DNA of 64,000 bases from an uncultured Eubacteriales bacterium (GTDB taxonomy: Bacteria; Bacillota; Clostridia; Christensenellales; Borkfalkiaceae), in assembly GCA_900540805.1 (NCBI GenBank), contig UQHL01000004.1, forward strand, positions 110,002 to 174,001, in the 5' to 3' direction. Below the pieces are notes generated by a model. That model was not told where the DNA came from and made no database searches. It was given only the letters and a program-made list of their open reading frames with translations. The first letter of the stretch is position 1, and each line of letters starts with the position of its first letter. Made by a program: the position numbers and the translations under genes. Of the stretch, positions 26,727 to 34,912 are shown piece after piece.

Positions 26727-28226
26727 ATGAAAAAAAATATCTATCGCACCGCCGCCGTCGTAACGGGCCTCTCCATTGCGGAACGGGCACTCGGATTTTT
26801 ATATCGCATCGTTTTGTCCCGTCTGATCGGCGCCGAAGGGCTGGGCCTCTATCAGGTGGCTCTGTCCGTATTCTCCGTCTTTATCACGCTGGGCACGGGC
26901 GGCATCCCCATCACCGTCTCCCGCCTCATCTCCAAAAACAAGGCGGGCGGCAGCGCCAAAGGCGAAAGCGGCGCCGTTACGGCGGGCCTGCTCGGCTCGC
27001 TCGCGCTCACCCTGCCCGTCTGCCTTATCTTCGTCCTTTTCGGGAGCAAATTCACCTTTCTCTTCTCCGACGAAAGGTGCTTAAGCCTCTTTTCCATTCT
27101 TTTGATCGGGCTGGTCTTTTCCTCGGTTTATGCCGTCGTAAGGGGCAGCTTCTGGGGCAACAAACAATTCCTCGCCCCCTCTATCCTCGAACTGGTGGAG
27201 GAGAGCGTCATGGTCATCGCGGGCGTCCTTCTCCTGCGCGGCGTCTCCGACGTGTTCGAAGGCGCGCGGCTCGCCTGTATCGCAGTCATCATCTCCTATT
27301 TCGTCTCCTTCTCCTCGTCCGCAATCTGTTTCTTCGCCCGCGGCGGCAGGCTCTCCTCCCCCCGCGGACAGCTAAAGCCGCTCTTTTCCTCCGCCATGCC
27401 CATCACGGCCGTGCGTGCGGGCGGGTCGCTCGTCGGCTCGGCCGTGGCGGTGCTTCTGCCCGCCATGCTTATCCGCGCGGGCGCCACGCGGACGCAGGCG
27501 CTCCAGATGTTCGGCGTCGTCTCGGGCATGGCGATCCCCATTCTTTCCATTCCCTCGACGATCATCGGCTCCATTTCCCTCGTCCTCGTCCCCGAACTGT
27601 CCGAGGACTTCTATCGCAAACGCTTTAAGCATATGGCGAAAAATATCGAGCGGGGGCTTTCCACCACCGTTTTGATCGCCTGCACCCTCATCCCGCTGTT
27701 TTTCGTGCTCGGGGACGACGTCGGGCGGGTGCTGTATTCGGACGCCAGCGCGGGCGAAATGATACGCAAATGCTGCTTTATCCTGCTGCCGATGAGCCTG
27801 ACCATGATCTCCACGGGCATACTCAATTCGCTGAATTTCGAAAAGCAGACGCTCGTCTTTTATTTTATCGGCGCGGCGCTGATGCTGGGCGCGGTTCTCC
27901 TGCTGCCGAAATACATCGGGGTTTATGCCTATCCCGTCGGGCTCGCCTTAAGCTATCTGGTCTGTTCGGTGTGCAATCTCATATTTTTATGTAAAAAATG
28001 CCCCCTGCCTTCCTCCCTGCTGAAAAAGAGCCTCATCGTCTGCGCGCTGATGCTGCCGATCTCTCTGATCGGGCAATTTATCTGCGTGGCGCTGAAAAAA
28101 TATCTCAGCGCGCTGGGCGCAATGGGCCTCACTGCACTCGCCATGCTGGCAATCACTTTCGTTCTTTACTTTTTTTGTCACATTTTTTCCCCGAAGCCCT
28201 TCAAAAAGCTTTTATTTGAAAAATAG
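26727..28226 (+). CDS. spoVB: Spore cortex flippase SpoVB (MATE/MVF-type lipid carrier exporter)
   Basis: 499 residues with about 14 hydrophobic segments. The N-terminal GLSIAERALGFLYRIVLSRLIGAEGLGLYQVALSVF is typical of the SpoVB/RfbX group. SpoVB is required for spore cortex synthesis, probably moving lipid-linked peptidoglycan precursors in the forespore outer membrane. No classical ribosome site precedes the ATG, but a sigma-E-like promoter does. Its neighbours include a LysM protein. Another polysaccharide flippase role is possible but less likely. Confidence 0.85.
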   Translation: MKKNIYRTAAVVTGLSIAERALGFLYRIVLSRLIGAEGLGLYQVALSVFSVFITLGTGGIPITVSRLISKNKAGGSAKGESGAVTAGLLGSLALTLPVCLIFVLFGSKFTFLFSDERCLSLFSILLIGLVFSSVYAVVRGSFWGNKQFLAPSILELVEESVMVIAGVLLLRGVSDVFEGARLACIAVIISYFVSFSSSAICFFARGGRLSSPRGQLKPLFSSAMPITAVRAGGSLVGSAVAVLLPAMLIRAGATRTQALQMFGVVSGMAIPILSIPSTIIGSISLVLVPELSEDFYRKRFKHMAKNIERGLSTTVLIACTLIPLFFVLGDDVGRVLYSDASAGEMIRKCCFILLPMSLTMISTGILNSLNFEKQTLVFYFIGAALMLGAVLLLPKYIGVYAYPVGLALSYLVCSVCNLIFLCKKCPLPSSLLKKSLIVCALMLPISLIGQFICVALKKYLSALGAMGLTALAMLAITFVLYFFCHIFSPKPFKKLLFEK

Positions 28227-28247
28227 AGAGATTTCCCCCCGCAATCC

Positions 28248-28276
28248 TTGACAGAAGCTCTTTTTTGTTTTACAAT
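28248..28276 (+). promoter_or_regulatory. Sigma-A promoter of pgi
   Basis: TTGACA (28248-28253), 17 bp, TACAAT (28271-28276), 36 bp before the pgi start. Confidence 0.85.
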
Positions 28277-28312
28277 ATGAGTGCAAAAACTTTCTCATCG
28301 GAGGAATAGACA

Positions 28313-29746
28313 ATGGGCTATAAAACCAAAGAATGGCGCGACAGCATGCGCGTTACGTTAGACTACAACAACATGACCGAAAAATTTCTCGGCGACAAGG
28401 GCTTCTCTCCCAAGAAGCTAACTTCCTACAATGCGGTGGCCGCCGCGGCCTTCAATTACGTGAAGGAAAACAGGGGCAGGGACGACCTTTACATGGGTTG
28501 GACGGAGCTTCCTTACAATCAGAAAGAGATCGTTGCCGACATTGCGGCCACGGCGAGAAACGTGCGCAGAAAATTTCAGTATTTCGTCGTGCTCGGGATC
28601 GGCGGCAGCGCCCTCGGCCCCATCATGGCGTTTAACGCGCTCTGCCATCTTCACTATAACGACCTCCCCAAATCGGTGAGAAAAGGCCCCAAATTTTACG
28701 TGGAGGACAACGTCGATCCCGTCAGAATGAGAGACCTTCTCGACGTAATCGACCCCGCCAAGACTTGCTTCAACGTCATTTCCAAATCGGGCGCCACCAG
28801 CGAGACGATGACGCAATACCTCATCATTCTCGACCTGCTGAAAAAAGCGGGCGTCAGCGTCAAGGACAACGTGATCTTCACCACGGACGCCGCAAAGGGA
28901 AACCTCAAAAAGATCTCCGACGAGGAAGGCGGAATCAAGAGCTACGTGCTTCCCGACGGCGTCGGCGGAAGATTCTCCCAGCTCTGCCCCGTGGGGCTTC
29001 TCCCCGCGGCGGTGCTCGGCATAGACATCAACGGCCTGCTCGCGGGCGCGGCGTATATGGATAACGTCTGCCGCTATCCTTCCCCCGCCAAAAACCCCGC
29101 CCTCATGTGCGCGGTGCTTCAGGTCGCGGCGATGGAACAGGGCAAAAATGTCGGCGTCATGATGCCCTACTCCGACAACCTCAAATATCTCGCGGATTGG
29201 TACTGCCAGCTTTGGGCGGAATCTCTCGGCAAAAACGTCACACTCGACGGCAAGCCCTGCAACGTCGGCCAGACCCCCGTCAAATCGCTGGGCGTCACCG
29301 ATCAGCATTCGCAGGTACAGCTCTATACGGAGGGGCCGTTCGATAAGGTGGTCACCTTCCTTTCCCTTAAAAAATACGCTTGCGAAATGCCCATTCCCCA
29401 CGGCTGCGAAAACATTCCCGACGTGGCGTTCCTCGGCGGACATACCATGCAGGAACTTATTCAGGCGGAAAACGAGGCCACCGCTTACGCGCTTACGAAG
29501 GCGGGCCGAATGAACTATACCCTCTGGATTCCCGAGCTCAACGCCTTCACCCTCGGCCAGTTGCTCTTTTTGTTCGAGCTTCAGACCGCCTACGCGGGCG
29601 CCATGCTGAACATCGACACTTTCAACCAGCCGGGCGTCGAAGAGGGCAAAAAGGCGACCTTCGCCCTGCTCGGCAAAGCGGGGTACGACTCCAAAAAAGC
29701 CGAACTCGACGCTCAACCTGCGAAAGACGGCAAATATATCATCTGA
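28313..29746 (+). CDS. pgi: Glucose-6-phosphate isomerase
   Basis: 477 residues. The substrate loop VLGIGGSALGP (about 97-107), VISKSGATSETMTQ (about 157-170) and the catalytic Glu/His/Lys region (DQHSQVQLYTEGP, about 330; QPGVEEGKK, about 443-451) are visible. It interconverts glucose-6-P and fructose-6-P in glycolysis. A GGAGG site precedes the ATG, a consensus promoter lies upstream and a terminator follows. Confidence 0.95.
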   Translation: MGYKTKEWRDSMRVTLDYNNMTEKFLGDKGFSPKKLTSYNAVAAAAFNYVKENRGRDDLYMGWTELPYNQKEIVADIAATARNVRRKFQYFVVLGIGGSALGPIMAFNALCHLHYNDLPKSVRKGPKFYVEDNVDPVRMRDLLDVIDPAKTCFNVISKSGATSETMTQYLIILDLLKKAGVSVKDNVIFTTDAAKGNLKKISDEEGGIKSYVLPDGVGGRFSQLCPVGLLPAAVLGIDINGLLAGAAYMDNVCRYPSPAKNPALMCAVLQVAAMEQGKNVGVMMPYSDNLKYLADWYCQLWAESLGKNVTLDGKPCNVGQTPVKSLGVTDQHSQVQLYTEGPFDKVVTFLSLKKYACEMPIPHGCENIPDVAFLGGHTMQELIQAENEATAYALTKAGRMNYTLWIPELNAFTLGQLLFLFELQTAYAGAMLNIDTFNQPGVEEGKKATFALLGKAGYDSKKAELDAQPAKDGKYII

Positions 29747-29771
29747 CTTTCTCAATAAACGGAAAACGCGC

Positions 29772-29809
29772 TTCCCCTCGGGCCTCAAACGACCCGGGGG
29801 GAATTTTTT
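29772..29809 (+). terminator. Terminator after pgi
   Basis: TTCCCCTCGGG pairs with CCCGGGGGGAA (one G-U) around a 10-base loop, then six T. Confidence 0.85.
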
Positions 29810-29935
29810 CCAAAAAACGCGCGCGGCCTTGTATAAAACGCGGCCTCGGCGGGAATACTTCCTATTGAACAGGAAAAGCTCGCCTTTACATATAATGCAC
29901 TAAGGGAGTCTTTTCTTACGCAAGAGGTGTTTTAT

Positions 29936-30286
29936 ATGAATGTCAAACGAGGGGAACTTTACTACGCCGACTTATCGCCGGTGGTCGGCAGCGAACAGGG
30001 CGGCATACGTCCCGTTTTGGTGGTGCAGAACGATGTCGGGAACAAATACTCCCCCACCGTCATCGCCGCTGCCGTCACCAGTAAGATCAACAAAGCGAAG
30101 CTTCCCACTCACATAGAGCTGCCCTCCGCCTACGGGCTGGCCAAGGACAGCGTGATTCTTCTCGAGCAGATCCGTACCATCGACAAGCGCCGTCTCAAGG
30201 AGCGCATAGGCGAACTTCCGCCCTCCACGATGAATCGGGTCAATAAGGCGATTCTCATCAGCCTCGGCTTCACGCAGAATCCCTGA
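29936..30286 (+). CDS. mazF: MazF/EndoA-family mRNA endoribonuclease toxin
   Basis: 116 residues, the normal length of NdoA/EndoA. VKRGELYYADLSPVVGSEQGGIRPVLVVQND, PTVIAAAVTSKI, LPTHIEL and SVILLEQIRTIDKRRL are near-signature stretches, including the catalytic Arg and Thr regions. MazF toxins cut mRNA at short ACA-like sites. No mazE/EndoAI-like frame precedes it: the 189 bp up to pgi contain only a terminator and promoter-like sequence, so the antitoxin must lie elsewhere or be absent. Confidence 0.92.
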   Translation: MNVKRGELYYADLSPVVGSEQGGIRPVLVVQNDVGNKYSPTVIAAAVTSKINKAKLPTHIELPSAYGLAKDSVILLEQIRTIDKRRLKERIGELPPSTMNRVNKAILISLGFTQNP

Positions 30287-30533
30287 ATTCCGTTTTTTGC
30301 CTATCCGATGTTTTTCATCATCTTCCCCCCATACGGCCGCAGCGGCCTCGGAGCAGTCCGATCCCCTGCGACGCAGCAAAACGGCACGAGGCGTTTTTTG
30401 CCCCGCGCCGTTTTTGCCGTCTCGGGCGCGGTTTCGCGCGGGAAAGCCAAAATGACGCAAAATCAGCCAAATTCCGCGGCCGCGTTTTTGTTATAGTGAT
30501 TTCCGAAAGACCTATAAGCCATCGGAGGCTGCT

Positions 30534-32840
30534 ATGAACGAACGCAAAAAGTTCAATTTTTCCACCGTTCTCCTTTACATACTTCTCTTTATCGCCATGT
30601 TTGCGCTGTACTACGTCGGCGGAAACGGCGAGCCCTTTTCCCTCGCGCTCCTGTACGCCATGCTGGCGGCGGGGCTGAACCCCGTCGTGTCCTGCCTTTT
30701 GTACGCGCTTTCTGGGCTGTCGGGCTTTACCCTGCATTTCCTGCCCGTCTATGCGGGACAGGCGGCCATCCTCTGCATCGTCTTTTGCGTCTATGCGAAA
30801 TTGAAGAAAAAGGCCTCCGTGCTTCCGCTCGCCTGCGTCGCCCTGTCGCTGGCGCTTTTCGTGGCCTTTTCGCCCTTCACCCCCTACAATATCCCGCTCA
30901 AGCTACCCTTCTCGTTGGGCGCAATCACGCAGAAAATCATTCTTTCGGGACTCATCCTGCTGCTTTCCGCCATGTTCACCGTGGCGCTTAAAGCCCTCTT
31001 GAACAAACTGCTCCGCTGTCGTCTCAAGGCGGAAGAGATTATCTTTTCCGTTCTCTTCTTCGTTCTCTGCGGCGTGGGTATCTGTCGTATCGCAAGCGTC
31101 ACCGCTTACATGGGTATCGCGTTTCTCGTCCTGCTGCTCTTTGCCTGCGCGACGAAAGACGCCTCCGCCCTCGTGTGCGCCTTCGCGCTGAGTCTGCCGC
31201 CCGCCTTTGTCGGCGGCGTTTCGCCCGAACGCTTTTTTATCTATGGGATCGCCGTGGTCTTGTTTATCAAAATGGGCCGACTGCCCGCCGTGCTCGCGCT
31301 GTTAGCGGTATTTTTCGCCTACGGCTATTTCGACGGCATCTACGCCTTAAAGACCTCCCTTCTCGTACAATCCATTCTTTCCGCGCTCATTCCCTCCCTT
31401 CTTTTTCTGCTCATTCCCTCTCCGTTGGTCAGAAAAATGGAAAACAAGCTTGTCTTTTATCGGGAAAAGCACCTTTCACGGATCGCCATCAATCGCAACC
31501 GCGCGGCCATCGGTGAACAGCTTTTCGAGATTTCGGGCGTATTCAGGGAGATACAGACCACTTTTGCCGCCCTGAGCACCAACGAGGCCGAGGAGGGCGC
31601 CAAGGAATACATACGCGGCTGCGTAATCGAAAGCGTCTGCAAATCGTGCGCCAACTACCGCACGTGTATGGCGCGAGGCTTGGAAAACGGCCTCAACAAG
31701 CTGATCGACGTCGGGTGCGCAAAAGGAAAAACAAGCCTCATAGATATTCCCTCCGATCTGGCCGAATCGTGCGTCAATCAAAGCGGCGTCTTATATGCGG
31801 TCAACCGACAGATCGGGGACTATCGAAAATACATGCTGGAGACGGAAAACGCGGCTTCGGGCCGGCAACTGCTCGCCAACCAGGCGCAGGGCGTCAGCGA
31901 GATTCTCAAAAATATAGCACTCGAACAGAGCGAGCCTTTAACTATCTATTCCGAAAAAGAAAAACAGCTCAACGTCGCGCTTTTGAAGGCAGGAATCGTC
32001 TGCTCCGAGGTGCTGATCGCGGGCGACGAGGACAGCCTCACCCTCTCCCTCGTCACTTTCGGCAAAGCGGACGTAAAAAAGATAGCCGCAATCGCCTCCC
32101 ACGTGCTCGCCGCGCCGTTGATTATCTCCGAACGGCTGACGTTGAGCAAGGACAAGTTTTGCTGTATTCTGCACAGAAAACCCTATTTCGACGCGGCGTT
32201 CGGCGTGGCGACTCTCACCAAGACGGGCGAAATCGCCAGCGGCGACACGCATTCCGTCATCAAGATAGACGAAAGACGGTTTATGATCGCCCTTTCCGAC
32301 GGCATGGGCAGCGGCGAATACGCGCGCCGTATCTCCGAAAGCACGATATCCCTGCTGGAGAGCTTCTACCGCGCGAAAATGCCCTCCTCGCTTGTGCTTT
32401 CCACCATCAATAAGCTGCTGACCTTCAGCCGCGAAGAAACCTTCGCCTGCGTGGATATCGCGGTGGTCGATCTCGACAACGGGGAGGCGGACATCGTAAA
32501 GATCGGCTCGCCCATGGGCTTCATTCTCTCGGGAAATGCTCTGCATATCCTCGAAAGCGCGTCTCTGCCGCTCGGTATCCTCGAATCCCTTCACCCCGAC
32601 ACCTCCTCCTATACCCTGCAGGAGGACGACGTACTTCTGTTTTTAAGCGACGGAATCACCTCCGCCTTCGGCTCCTCGTCGGATCTCTACGAGACACTGA
32701 AAAATATTCCCGCTTCCAATCCCCAGCAATTGGCGGACGCGCTGCTCGCCAAGGCGGTGGCGCTCTACGGCGGGACGGCAAAGGACGACATGACTGTACT
32801 GGCCGTAAGGCTGTTCAAAAGTCTTTCGGAAGCGGTATAA
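30534..32840 (+). CDS. spoIIE: Stage II sporulation protein E
   Basis: 768 residues, close to the usual 800-830. The N-terminal third has about ten membrane segments (15-270). A linker with the Cys-rich CVIESVCKSCANYRTCMARG (about 360-380) follows. The C-terminal PP2C phosphatase has metal Asp motifs ALSDGMGSGEYA (about 586-597) and LFLSDGIT (about 703-710). It dephosphorylates SpoIIAA to activate sigma-F in the forespore and localises to the polar septum. A CGGAGG site precedes the ATG. It is a clear sign that the organism sporulates. Confidence 0.95.
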   Translation: MNERKKFNFSTVLLYILLFIAMFALYYVGGNGEPFSLALLYAMLAAGLNPVVSCLLYALSGLSGFTLHFLPVYAGQAAILCIVFCVYAKLKKKASVLPLACVALSLALFVAFSPFTPYNIPLKLPFSLGAITQKIILSGLILLLSAMFTVALKALLNKLLRCRLKAEEIIFSVLFFVLCGVGICRIASVTAYMGIAFLVLLLFACATKDASALVCAFALSLPPAFVGGVSPERFFIYGIAVVLFIKMGRLPAVLALLAVFFAYGYFDGIYALKTSLLVQSILSALIPSLLFLLIPSPLVRKMENKLVFYREKHLSRIAINRNRAAIGEQLFEISGVFREIQTTFAALSTNEAEEGAKEYIRGCVIESVCKSCANYRTCMARGLENGLNKLIDVGCAKGKTSLIDIPSDLAESCVNQSGVLYAVNRQIGDYRKYMLETENAASGRQLLANQAQGVSEILKNIALEQSEPLTIYSEKEKQLNVALLKAGIVCSEVLIAGDEDSLTLSLVTFGKADVKKIAAIASHVLAAPLIISERLTLSKDKFCCILHRKPYFDAAFGVATLTKTGEIASGDTHSVIKIDERRFMIALSDGMGSGEYARRISESTISLLESFYRAKMPSSLVLSTINKLLTFSREETFACVDIAVVDLDNGEADIVKIGSPMGFILSGNALHILESASLPLGILESLHPDTSSYTLQEDDVLLFLSDGITSAFGSSSDLYETLKNIPASNPQQLADALLAKAVALYGGTAKDDMTVLAVRLFKSLSEAV

Positions 32841-32863
32841 CGAAAAAATGTGAACAGTAAAAT

Positions 32864-32903
32864 CGAAAAAGCCCTCCTGTTTTCGGAGAGCTTTTCTTTT
32901 TTT
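32864..32903. terminator. Bidirectional terminator between spoIIE and mgtE
   Basis: GAAAAAGCCCTCCTG pairs with CGGAGAGCTTTTC (stem with one G-U), with T tracts on both sides. Confidence 0.85.
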
Positions 32904-32905
32904 GT

Positions 32906-34333
32906 TTATAGAGCGGCGGCCAGAATCATCATCGCCAGCGAGTAATATACGCAAACGGCCACCATGTCGTTGATCGTCGTGATCAGCGGCCCCGAAGCGA
33001 CGGCAGGATCGATCTTCATTTTTTTGAAGAGCATAGGGATAATCGTCCCGAAGAAGCTGGATACGACCATAGCCACGGCCATGGCGGCGGATATGCACAG
33101 CGCGGCAAGCAGCGGCTGAGGGGTGCTTTTCGCAATGAACAGATAGAGCGCGGAGGAAGCGAACGACAATGCGCCCACGATGAGGCCGTTAAAAAATCCG
33201 ACGCGTATTTCCTTAAAGACGAGTTTCGCCATCGTCTTGCCGTCCACGTCGTCGGCCAGCACGCGGATCGTCACGGCCAGAGACTGGGTGCCCACGTTGC
33301 CCGCCATGTCGAGAATCATCGATTGAAAGAAAACGAGATAGGCCAGCCTGTCGATCACGTGATCGAACAACCCGACCACCGTCGATACGCCCAGCCCCAA
33401 AAAGAGCAGAATAATCAGCCAGGGAAGCCGCTTGCGCACGGATTTTGCCGTGGATTCGGAAAGATCCTCCTCCTCGGTCAAGCCGCCGAGCTTTGCGTAA
33501 TCCTCACCCATTTCCTCATCGACCGCCTCGACAATATCCGCGCTGGTAATGACGCCGAGGATACGATTTTCGTTATCGAGAACGGGAATGGAATCCTCGG
33601 AATATTCCTTAAGCTTCTCGATACAATCGGCGATATCCTCCGCCGCATAAACATACGGATAAGATTCGGTGATAATTTCTTTCAAATCCTGCGTGGAGCG
33701 GGCAATCACCAGGTCCCGCAAATCGATAGCGCCGCGGAAAGCGCCCTGTTCGTCCGTCGCGTAAATGGTGGAGATGTTATCGTTTTCGGCCGCCTGATCG
33801 ATAACGCTCTTCATCGCCTGTTTAACCGAATAGTTGTCGGGCACGGAAATGAAATTGGTGGTCATGCGGCTGCCGACCGTATTTTCGCCGTAGGAGGAGA
33901 TCATTTCGATATCCTCCACGGCCTCGTCGTCCATGAGGTCGATGATCTCGTTTCGGGTGTCGTCCTCCAGCTCGTCGAGTACGTCCACCGCGTCGTCCGC
34001 GTCCATGCTTTCGATGATGTCGGCGGCCTTTTCCGCGTCCAGCTCGGCGATATAGTCCTCGACGTTGTCGAGATAGCTGAAGATATCGGAAATCTCGTCG
34101 TCGGACAGGATATGATAAAGCTTTCTGCGGTTGGCTTGCGTCAGCTCGCCGAACACCGAAGCGATATCGTTATCGTGATAATCGGTCAGCTTTTCGCGTA
34201 TTTCCTCGGACGGGAGATCGCTTTGAATAATTGCAAGAAGCTCCTCCTCGTAATCGCGTTTGTTCGGTACGGAAAAATCATTCTCCTTCGGCGGCGTTTC
34301 CGCCGCGTTATTGCCTCTGTTTTTCTCTTCCAT
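32906..34333 (-). CDS. mgtE: Magnesium transporter MgtE
   Basis: 475 residues. It has the N-terminal acidic MgtE_N superhelix, two CBS domains (about 145-265) with DDAVDVLDELEDD and GVITSADIVEAVDEEMGEDY, and five TM segments at the C-terminus. The selectivity region NVGTQSLAVTIR (about 343-354) is present. It is a Mg2+-gated Mg2+ channel in the cytoplasmic membrane. AAGGAG lies 8 bp before the ATG. Upstream is a 0.55 kb non-coding stretch with tandem palindromic repeats; no M-box riboswitch was recognised. Confidence 0.93.
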   Translation of the reverse strand: MEEKNRGNNAAETPPKENDFSVPNKRDYEEELLAIIQSDLPSEEIREKLTDYHDNDIASVFGELTQANRRKLYHILSDDEISDIFSYLDNVEDYIAELDAEKAADIIESMDADDAVDVLDELEDDTRNEIIDLMDDEAVEDIEMISSYGENTVGSRMTTNFISVPDNYSVKQAMKSVIDQAAENDNISTIYATDEQGAFRGAIDLRDLVIARSTQDLKEIITESYPYVYAAEDIADCIEKLKEYSEDSIPVLDNENRILGVITSADIVEAVDEEMGEDYAKLGGLTEEEDLSESTAKSVRKRLPWLIILLFLGLGVSTVVGLFDHVIDRLAYLVFFQSMILDMAGNVGTQSLAVTIRVLADDVDGKTMAKLVFKEIRVGFFNGLIVGALSFASSALYLFIAKSTPQPLLAALCISAAMAVAMVVSSFFGTIIPMLFKKMKIDPAVASGPLITTINDMVAVCVYYSLAMMILAAAL

Positions 34334-34462
34334 GGGCAGCTCTCCTTCGTTTGGAATTTTTAAGTATTTTCCGACCGATCAAAAAAGTTATCAACCGATA
34401 TCCGTTTCCTCGTCTTCTAAATTCTTACTTTACGGCTTCCGCCGTTTACTTACACGCCACTA

Positions 34463-34484
34463 TAGCATTGCAGCTGTAATGCTA
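34463..34484. repeat. Near-perfect 22-bp palindrome
   Basis: TAGCATTGCAG followed by CTGTAATGCTA, centred on CAGCTG with a single mismatched pair. It lies at the left edge of the tandem repeat cluster upstream of mgtE. It could be an operator or a further palindromic repeat. Confidence 0.6.
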
Positions 34485-34488
34485 TAAT

Positions 34489-34773
34489 ATTGCGCAAAAA
34501 TACTTGTACTTGCTTCAAGCTTCCGTGTTTTTCTTATAGTATAACTTAACCGACGTTATGTTTGAATAGGGTACAAAAATACTTGCTTCAAACTTCCGCA
34601 TTTTCGCTTTTATGATAACATGGACAAGCCATATTTTACGGCACAAAAATACACTCGAATACTTCGCGTTCCGTATTTTCGTTTGTATTATAACATAACT
34701 GACGTTATGTTTGAATACTGCGCAAAAATGCCTGTAAATACTCCGTGCTTCCGCACTTTTGCTTGTATTATAA
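34489..34773. repeat. Tandem cluster of about four degenerate palindromic repeats (copies 3-6)
   Basis: Four units starting near 34489, 34562, 34637 and 34709, about 73 bp apart. Each has GCGCAAAAATnC-type bases, then ACTCCGTGCTTCCGCA-type bases, then TTGTATTATAAC. Two units carry the linking palindrome CATAAC-TGAC-GTTATG or its decayed form. The last unit is nearly identical to the copies at 4.9 and 10.8 kb. This fills the gap between mgtE and the next terminator; no gene is seen in it. Confidence 0.75.
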
Positions 34774-34857
34774 CACTTATCTCCTCATTTTTCAAGCCCC
34801 TGCCGCAGAAGAATTTTTCTGTTACTTTTTAACATTTTATTTTTCGGGACAAAAAAT

Positions 34858-34888
34858 GAAAGGGCGCTTCCAAACGGAGACGCCCTTC
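34858..34888 (-). terminator. Terminator after the 728-aa membrane protein gene
   Basis: On the minus strand GGGCGTCTCC pairs with GGAAGCGCCC around a short loop, followed by TTTCATTTTTT. Confidence 0.75.
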
Positions 34889-34912
34889 CTTCAGAGTTGC
34901 TTCGGATATGCT

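Noticed and set aside
28418..29788. 456-codon minus-strand frame over pgi
   Set aside because: It is antisense to a complete, well-conserved pgi gene; codon composition follows pgi.
34364..34480. M-box riboswitch before mgtE
   Set aside because: No M-box-like conserved pattern was recognised in the leader; only repeats and palindromes.
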